From the NCBI GenBank assembly GCA_017883305.1, contig JADGNU010000007.1, positions 1 through 33,264 on the forward strand: 33,264 bases of DNA, read 5' to 3'. Both the position numbers and the translations under genes were made by a program. Below are positions 28,645 to 33,264 of this stretch, piece by piece; the first letter of the stretch is position 1; the number at the start of each line of letters is the position of its first letter. The stretch comes from Candidatus Aminicenantota bacterium. Lineage in GTDB: Bacteria; Acidobacteriota; Aminicenantia; Aminicenantales; Saccharicenantaceae. The notes under the pieces were generated by a model. That model was not told the DNA's origin. It saw only the letters and a program-made list of their open reading frames with translations, and made no database searches.

Positions 28645-30762
28645 ATGGGCTTTCTGGCGGCCGCTTTTCAGGTCTATCTCCTCCGGGAATTTGGGGCCGA
28701 GTTCTACGGCAATGAGCTGATCTTCGGCTTGTTCCTCGGTTCCTGGCTCTTGTGGGGCGGACTGGGCAGCCTCGTCAAGCCCCCGCTTAAGACGCGGGCC
28801 GGTGAAACGAGACTGGCGGGGCTCTACGGCTGGGCCATCGTTCTCTTTTTTGCCGGGCTCGTCGTCCTGAGGTTTTCCCATAAGCTCATGGGCATCCTGC
28901 CGGCCGAGCTGACCGGCCTCGTCCCCGCTCTGGGATTCGCCCTCCTGCTGAGCCTCTTTCTAAGCTTCCCTTTGGGGCATTCGTTTGCCCTCAACGCGGG
29001 GTCCCACGCCGGCGGCGTTCCGTCCGTTTACATCCTCGAGTCGGCCGGCGCGGCGGCGGCCGGCCTCGTCGTCAACTTCGCGCTCGTTCCGAGATTCTCC
29101 AATTGGCAGGGGGCCGCCATCGTCGGCGCGGCGGCTGCGGTCATGGTCCTCGTGACGATGAAGCCCGGCCGGTGGAAGGTCCTGCTGGGGGCGGCCATTG
29201 TGCTGGCCGCTGGTCTGGCGGGATTCGATTTCCCGGCCCAGAAGGCCGCGTGGAGCCCCCTTCGCTTGGTCGAGGCCGGCGATACGCCCTACGGCAAGCT
29301 CCAGGTCATCCGGAACGAAGAGCAGGTCACGTTCTTCGACAGCGGCCTGGCCGTCTTCTCCCATCCCGATGAGGGAGCGGCCGAGGAATCGGTCCATTTC
29401 GCCCTGCTCCAGCGGGACGCGCCGCGGGACATCCTCCTCGTCGGCGGTGGCGCCAGCGGCGGTGCTGCCGAGGCCTTGAAATACCCCGGCGCGCGCGTGG
29501 ACTGCGTCGAGCTTGATCCCGCAGTCATCCGCCTGGCGAAAAAGCACCTGACCGGCCCCGACCGGTCCGCGCTCGAAGACCCGAGGGTCCGCATCTTCTA
29601 TCGCGACGGCCGCTCCTTTATCGCTCGCACGGCCGGGCGCTATGACGCGATCCTCCTCAGCTTGCCGGAGCCGGCGACGGCCCAGGTCAACCGCTACTAT
29701 ACCCGGGAATTCTTTTTCCAGGTGCGGCAAAAGCTCCGGCCCGAGGGGGTCTTCAGCTTCGTCGTCCCCTCGGCCGAGAACTATATCAGCGACGATCTCG
29801 GCCAGTTCCTGAGCTCGCTTGCGGCGACGCTCCGCGCGGTCTTCCCGAACGTCACGGCCGTCCCCGGCGCGAATTGCGTTTTCCTGGCCTCAGACGCGCC
29901 CCTCTCCATCGACCCCGTCCGGCTTTCAGCCTCCATCGCCAAGCTCGGCCTAAAACTCCGTTTTGTCAGCCCGGGCATGCTCCCCGCCCGCCTCGATCCG
30001 GGGCGTGTCGAGTACCTGGCCCGCAAGATCTCGGCGCCGGGCGCAAGGATCAATCGCGACCTAGTTCCCGTCAGCTATTATTTTCACTCGGTCCTTTGGG
30101 CGGGCCAGTTCCGCGGGATCGAGTCGAGCGTTCTTCGCGCGGCCGGACGCATCGGCCCGGCCTGGCTGCTCGACATGCCTCTCGGGGTCTTCGCTCTGGT
30201 GCTTCTCCTGCTGGCGATATTCAGGAGGCGTTCTCCGGCCCGATTCCTTGTCCCCGTGGCCGTAATGGGCTTCACCTCGATCGCCGTGGAACTGGCCGTA
30301 TTCATCGCCTTCCAGGCCCGATTCGGCTTTGTTTATGGCAGGATCCCTCTTCTTCTCGCGCTGTTCATGGCCGGACTGGCCATCGGATCGCTCGCCGCCA
30401 GGATACGGAGGCGGTCGGGCGGCTTCGATCTGCCCGCGATTCAGGGAGCGTTCGTCCTCCTGCTTCTCCTTACGTCCAAGGTCCTCTCAGGGGCCGGTGG
30501 CGAGGCCGCCTCGATAGCCGTTCTTTTCGGCTTCGGCGTCCTCGGGGGCTACCTGTTTGTCGCCGCAAACAGGCGGCTCGTCCCTGAGGTCCCCCATCCA
30601 GGCCTCGGCTACGGCGTCGACCTCCTGGCCTCGTTCGCCGGGGTCATCCTGGCCTCGGGCCTGATCATCCCCCTTTTCGGCATCCCCGCCTTGCTCCTCC
30701 GCCTGGCCCTCCTCAACGCCCTCTGCTTCGTCTACCTCCTCGTCTCTCCGCGTCCCCTGTAA
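28645..30762 (+). CDS. Membrane protein with spermidine-synthase-like domain
   Basis: A 705-residue protein: about six or seven membrane helices (from FLAAAFQVYLLREFGAEF onward, about residues 1-200), a Rossmann-like spermidine-synthase-fold domain, and several C-terminal helices (about residues 510-700). The SAM/decarboxy-SAM site reads DILLVGGGASGGAAEALKYP then VDCVELDPAVIRLAKKHL. The DxDP motif holding the catalytic acid of true spermidine synthases is replaced by LPEPAT (about residue 340), followed by QVNRYYTREFF. So aminopropyl transfer is unlikely; methyl transfer or sensing are possible. I use the ATG at 28645; a CTG overlapping the radical SAM stop is an alternative. No good Shine-Dalgarno sequence is seen, which fits coupling to the gene before it. 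Confidence 0.8.
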   Translation: MGFLAAAFQVYLLREFGAEFYGNELIFGLFLGSWLLWGGLGSLVKPPLKTRAGETRLAGLYGWAIVLFFAGLVVLRFSHKLMGILPAELTGLVPALGFALLLSLFLSFPLGHSFALNAGSHAGGVPSVYILESAGAAAAGLVVNFALVPRFSNWQGAAIVGAAAAVMVLVTMKPGRWKVLLGAAIVLAAGLAGFDFPAQKAAWSPLRLVEAGDTPYGKLQVIRNEEQVTFFDSGLAVFSHPDEGAAEESVHFALLQRDAPRDILLVGGGASGGAAEALKYPGARVDCVELDPAVIRLAKKHLTGPDRSALEDPRVRIFYRDGRSFIARTAGRYDAILLSLPEPATAQVNRYYTREFFFQVRQKLRPEGVFSFVVPSAENYISDDLGQFLSSLAATLRAVFPNVTAVPGANCVFLASDAPLSIDPVRLSASIAKLGLKLRFVSPGMLPARLDPGRVEYLARKISAPGARINRDLVPVSYYFHSVLWAGQFRGIESSVLRAAGRIGPAWLLDMPLGVFALVLLLLAIFRRRSPARFLVPVAVMGFTSIAVELAVFIAFQARFGFVYGRIPLLLALFMAGLAIGSLAARIRRRSGGFDLPAIQGAFVLLLLLTSKVLSGAGGEAASIAVLFGFGVLGGYLFVAANRRLVPEVPHPGLGYGVDLLASFAGVILASGLIIPLFGIPALLLRLALLNALCFVYLLVSPRPL

Positions 30763-30788
30763 CTCTTCGGGCCTGGCAGCGATTGTAA

Positions 30789-30794
30789 TATAAT
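30789..30794 (+). promoter_or_regulatory. -10 box upstream of the tonB-like gene
   Basis: A consensus TATAAT lies 23 nt before the ATG at 30818. The hexamer 17 nt upstream, TTCGGG (30766-30771), is a poor -35 box, so the promoter may need an activator or another sigma factor. Confidence 0.4.
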
Positions 30795-30817
30795 GGTGAG
30801 CCAGGAAAACAGGACCC

Positions 30818-31762
30818 ATGTTTGAGGATTCGCTAGTCAGGCCGAAAACCGAGAAGCCGACGCGCCGCGATGTGGCCATCGGCATTCTCGTCACCTTTCT
30901 TTTCCACGCGCTCCTGGCCATTGCCATCATCTTCGGCCGCATCACGGTCAAGGTCCTGCCAATCGGGAAGGAAGAGGTCCGCACGGTCCTCATTGTCCCC
31001 CCGCTCAAGGTGGCCATCCCGAAGGTCGTCGGCGGCCACGGTCTCTCCGAGGTCCCCGGCGAGGGGCGGGGGGCGGAGGGACCCGCAAAGGCCCTGCCGA
31101 AGCCCGAGGCCGCCCGGCCGGAACCTGAGGCCGCGCCCGCGGAGCCTGTCGAGTCCGGCGTCGCGGGATTGCCGGCCGGAGGGGGGACCGTCCCGCCCCC
31201 CGGTTCCGGATCCGCGATCCCCTCGCTGTCCTCGAGATTCCAGCAGTCGATCGCCATACACGGCAAGTCCGGCCTGACTATCCCTCTGGCCCCGCCGGGG
31301 ACTCCCCCCGGCCCTCCGGGCGTCGGTGCCGGCGCCCCCCTCCCCGATTTCACGAAATACAACCGCGGCGCGTACAGCGGCGGGGTCGGCGGATATGGGA
31401 CAGGAGGCGGCGGGACCGGACGTGGGGTCGGCGGCGGAGGCCGCCAGCGGGTCGGGATGTCCATTCCCCTCAAAGGCTACGACCTCCTGCCCTGGGCGAC
31501 CATGGTCATCGACCGGCTCCAGCTCAACTGGACTCTCCCCGCGGTGCCCGAGGTGCCCGACGCCGCCAGGATCAGCATGATCGTCGTCATCAAGAAGACC
31601 GGCGAGCTCGATTCGATCGAGATCCTCGAGGGGACCAGCCTCGAGGCGCTCGACCGGGCCGCCCTCGAGGCCGTCCGGGCCTCGCTGCCCTTCCCCGCCC
31701 TTCCCGCTGATTTTCCCGGCGACCTTCTCGAGATCACCTTCGAGTTCGTCTACAATGATTAA
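30818..31762 (+). CDS. Energy transducer TonB-family protein
   Basis: A 314-residue inner-membrane protein. After a 20-residue cytoplasmic head comes one membrane helix (VAIGILVTFLFHALLAIAIIFG, about residues 19-40), a long Pro/Gly/Ala-rich periplasmic region (about 70-215, including Gly-rich YSGGVGGYGTGGGGTG), and a TonB C-terminal domain: SMIVVIKKTGELDSIEILEGTSLEALDRAALEAVRASLPFPALPADFPGD. TonB passes proton-motive energy to outer-membrane transporters. AGGA 3 nt before the ATG. It overlaps the next gene by 8 nt. No exbB/exbD genes are nearby, and no outer-membrane receptor is in view, so its partner is unknown. Confidence 0.85.
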   Translation: MFEDSLVRPKTEKPTRRDVAIGILVTFLFHALLAIAIIFGRITVKVLPIGKEEVRTVLIVPPLKVAIPKVVGGHGLSEVPGEGRGAEGPAKALPKPEAARPEPEAAPAEPVESGVAGLPAGGGTVPPPGSGSAIPSLSSRFQQSIAIHGKSGLTIPLAPPGTPPGPPGVGAGAPLPDFTKYNRGAYSGGVGGYGTGGGGTGRGVGGGGRQRVGMSIPLKGYDLLPWATMVIDRLQLNWTLPAVPEVPDAARISMIVVIKKTGELDSIEILEGTSLEALDRAALEAVRASLPFPALPADFPGDLLEITFEFVYND

Positions 31763-32831
31763 GAGAATAGCGGCCGGCCTCCTCATCGCCTTCGCGCTCA
31801 CGGCCGCCCTCCGGGCGGATTGGAGGACGGAGCTCAACGCCCGACTCGGGCGCAACCCCGATTACCGGGCCGCCTTGGATTACCTTGTCGAGCAATCCAA
31901 GACGCTCGAGCCCGAGGACAAGCAGACGGCGGCCTTCATCCTGCCCTTCCTCGCGGCCCGGCTCGACGACAAGGAAGGCGAAAGGACCCTCGTTGCAGAT
32001 TACTTCGAGACCTACTTCGACAACGACCCCGACTTCGGATTTCTCAACGAATACACCCTGCGCAACTTCATCGCCTTCTGGATATCCTGGAAGCGGGTCT
32101 ATCCGCTCGTCCACGACGTCAACCTCCTGTCGTATTCGAGGACCCCGGCGACGGGGCTGCCGGCTTCGATCGATGTCGGCTTCGAACTCCTGAACGAGGC
32201 CTTCTACAGGGTCTCGCTCGGCCCTTACATCCTCGAAGGCGGCCACTGGCCGAAGGGATTCCATATCCTGACCATCCCGCTTCGCGACCTCTTCGCGCGC
32301 TCGGGCACCTATGAATTCGTGCTCGACCTCAAGGCCGGCGACCTCATCGTCCGCAAGCCCGTGCGCGTCCAGGTCGAGATCGCCGACATCGCTCCCTCCC
32401 GCGGTCCGGCACCCGAGGAGAGATTTGCACCCCCTCCGGCCACGTCGGCGAAGCCTATCCAGGAGGGCGAGATCTTGGTCTACATCGACGGCAAGCTGGT
32501 ACTGAGGAGCCGCAAGATCGCCGCCAGGCCCGCCCCCTTCACCTTCCCTCTCGGCGGGCCTCTCATGCGAGGCCAGAAGCCGTACATGCCGCCCCCGACG
32601 AACGACCCCATGATGATGAACGGCGTCAACATCGTGGACGCCCTGGCCCTGGCCTACAAGGCGATCAAGGACCTGGTCGCCAAGAAGCCGCCAAGGCCTT
32701 CGGCCCCCTCCTACCAGAAAGTCAGCGTCCTCTCATTCGCCTATTCCCGCACGACATCCGCCGGCCAATCGGTCTCGGCCCGGGCCTCCCTGTCCCTCCC
32801 CCCGGCCCGGGCGGTCATCCTCAAGGAATAG
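31755..32831 (+). CDS. Exported protein of unknown function
   Basis: A 358-residue protein with a signal peptide (IKRIAAGLLIAFALTAALRADW). I recognise no family. The N-terminal half has an alpha-helical segment with TLRNFIAFWISWKRVYPLVHDVNLLSY, then a beta-rich section (IDVGFELLNEAFYRVSLGPYILEGGHWPKGFHILTIPLRDLFA). A Pro-rich linker and VYIDGKLVLRSRKIAARPAPFTFPLGGP follow, then a Met/Pro-rich segment (RGQKPYMPPPTNDPMMMNGVN) and a C-terminus with many small residues. Its start overlaps the tonB-like gene by 8 nt, so it is co-translated; an envelope role tied to TonB is inference only. It ends 118 nt before the PilZ gene. Confidence 0.72.
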   Translation: MIKRIAAGLLIAFALTAALRADWRTELNARLGRNPDYRAALDYLVEQSKTLEPEDKQTAAFILPFLAARLDDKEGERTLVADYFETYFDNDPDFGFLNEYTLRNFIAFWISWKRVYPLVHDVNLLSYSRTPATGLPASIDVGFELLNEAFYRVSLGPYILEGGHWPKGFHILTIPLRDLFARSGTYEFVLDLKAGDLIVRKPVRVQVEIADIAPSRGPAPEERFAPPPATSAKPIQEGEILVYIDGKLVLRSRKIAARPAPFTFPLGGPLMRGQKPYMPPPTNDPMMMNGVNIVDALALAYKAIKDLVAKKPPRPSAPSYQKVSVLSFAYSRTTSAGQSVSARASLSLPPARAVILKE

Positions 32832-32840
32832 GGGCTCGAT

Positions 32841-32870
32841 TTGACTTCGGAACCAGGCCTCTGTTAATCT
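32841..32870 (+). promoter_or_regulatory. Candidate promoter of the last PilZ gene
   Basis: TTGACT (32841-32846), an 18-nt spacer and TAATCT (32865-32870), preceded by TG (32862-32863) one base before, as in extended -10 promoters. The -10 box is only moderate. It would give a leader of about 73 nt. Confidence 0.4.
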
Positions 32871-32881
32871 TCTGGCATGGA

Positions 32882-32943
32882 GGAGGCTTCCGTCGGACAG
32901 CCTCCGGCCGGAAGGCCGCGGGAATCGCCTGAAAGAACGGAGG
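32882..32943 (+). promoter_or_regulatory. Structured leader of the PilZ gene with a competing Shine-Dalgarno pairing
   Basis: GGAGGCT (32882-32888) pairs with AGCCTCC (32899-32905), with TCCG/CGGA inside. Next, CGGCC (32905-32909) pairs with GGCCG (32914-32918) around a GGAA tetraloop. The CCTCC at 32901-32905 is also complementary to the gene's Shine-Dalgarno GGAGG (32939-32943). The upstream GGAGG and the Shine-Dalgarno sequence thus compete for the same partner, a simple switch layout. It does not match the known c-di-GMP (GEMM) riboswitch consensus. Confidence 0.4.
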
Positions 32944-32949
32944 ACCGAG

Positions 32950-33264
32950 ATGGGCGAAAGGGAAGTCGAACGGCGTCTTTGTCGGCGGTTCAAGATCCCC
33001 GGAGCGACGATCTCCTATAGGAAAGAAGGGCTCTTTTCGTCCAAAACCAGGACCGATGAGGAGTTTTGCCCGGTCCTCGACCTCAGCCGGGGCGGCGTCC
33101 GCTTCCTGACCCAGAAACCCCTCAAGTTCAAGTCCAGGGTATTCCTCCAGCTGTCGATCCCCGGAGAAAGGGTGCCCCTCGACCTCAGGGGCCGGGTGCG
33201 CTGGTCGACTTTCAACGCCGGGAAGAGCTACAAATATCAGGCCGGCGTACAGATCAATCCTTAC
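32950..33264 (+). CDS. PilZ domain protein (partial, runs off the window)
   Basis: An open frame of 105 codons from the ATG at 32950 to the window edge without a stop, so the 3' end is missing. It begins MGEREVERRLCRRFKIPGA and contains the c-di-GMP contact motifs RLCRR (RxxxR) and DLSRGG (DxSxxG), then VRFLTQKPLKFKSRVFLQLSIPGE and LRGRVRWSTFNAGKSYKYQAGVQI, a full canonical PilZ fold. GGAGG lies 6 nt upstream of the ATG. It is the fourth PilZ-type protein in the window and, with the one at 15165, one of two with both motifs intact. It is preceded by the structured leader at 32882-32943. Confidence 0.85.
   Translation, partial: MGEREVERRLCRRFKIPGATISYRKEGLFSSKTRTDEEFCPVLDLSRGGVRFLTQKPLKFKSRVFLQLSIPGERVPLDLRGRVRWSTFNAGKSYKYQAGVQINPY

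Noticed and set aside
32877-33020. Alternative small frame beginning at ATG 32877 in the PilZ leader
   Set aside because: It overlaps the well-supported PilZ gene in another frame and has no Shine-Dalgarno sequence or family.
1-33264. CRISPR arrays, tRNA or rRNA genes, IS transposases, phage genes
   Set aside because: None seen: there are no regularly spaced repeats, cloverleaf candidates, DDE or Y1 transposase frames, or phage structural genes.

Overview
The window is gene-dense, GC-rich bacterial chromosome with about 32 protein genes and no rRNA, tRNA, CRISPR array or transposase gene that I can see. A TonB protein, a Tat-type lipoprotein signal, GspG-like pseudopilins and an M23 factor point to a diderm (Gram-negative) bacterium. 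The archaeal/eukaryal-type prolyl-tRNA synthetase, DUF1844, DUF6599 and DUF362 proteins and several PilZ proteins would suit the Acidobacteriota/Aminicenantota or deltaproteobacterial neighbourhood. That placement is an inference from gene content only.

Layout. 1-3.6 kb: a dispersed-repeat-like sequence at the left edge, then a minus-strand group queF, EamA transporter, UbiA-family prenyltransferase, DUF362 protein. 3.6-4.0 kb: a non-coding stretch holding a long imperfect hairpin (3673-3837). 4.0-6.7 kb: a two-gene minus-strand operon, a Tat-lipoprotein N-acyl-D-amino-acid deacylase followed by an M23 peptidase. 6.7-9.6 kb: divergent promoters around a central palindrome, an unlisted 55-residue protein, then rpsO-pnp. 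9.6-11.1 kb: three overlapping pseudopilin genes. 11.1-13.2 kb: proS-pcm on the minus strand. 13.4-16.2 kb: two degenerate PilZ proteins, a LuxR-type regulator with a pseudo-receiver, a canonical PilZ protein and coaE. A 33-bp perfect inverted repeat separates coaE from the convergent HU gene. 16.7-24.5 kb: a long plus-strand run nfeD, slipin, SPOR protein, prfB (with programmed +1 frameshift), DUF1844, ribF, pyrR, pyrC, rnc. 24.5-30.8 kb: AI-2E-type permease and DUF6599 protein on the minus strand, divergent from a tight DUF362 / Tat-signal radical SAM / membrane spermidine-synthase-like operon. 30.8-33.3 kb: tonB-like gene, an unknown exported protein, and the start of a fourth PilZ gene behind a structured leader.

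Most of the window is housekeeping (translation, RNA decay, CoA, flavin and pyrimidine synthesis). The accessory themes are c-di-GMP signalling (PilZ proteins) beside a pilin-like cluster, and cell-envelope functions. The best candidate for an undescribed system is the 25.6-30.8 kb divergent cluster: an exported DUF6599 protein facing DUF362, an apparently Tat-targeted radical SAM enzyme and a membrane spermidine-synthase fold that lacks the usual catalytic acidic motif.

Two kinds of transcript start recur. Some genes have a promoter about 25-35 nt upstream plus a Shine-Dalgarno sequence. Others have a good -10 box only 6-12 nt before the start codon and little or no Shine-Dalgarno sequence, which suggests leaderless or nearly leaderless mRNAs.
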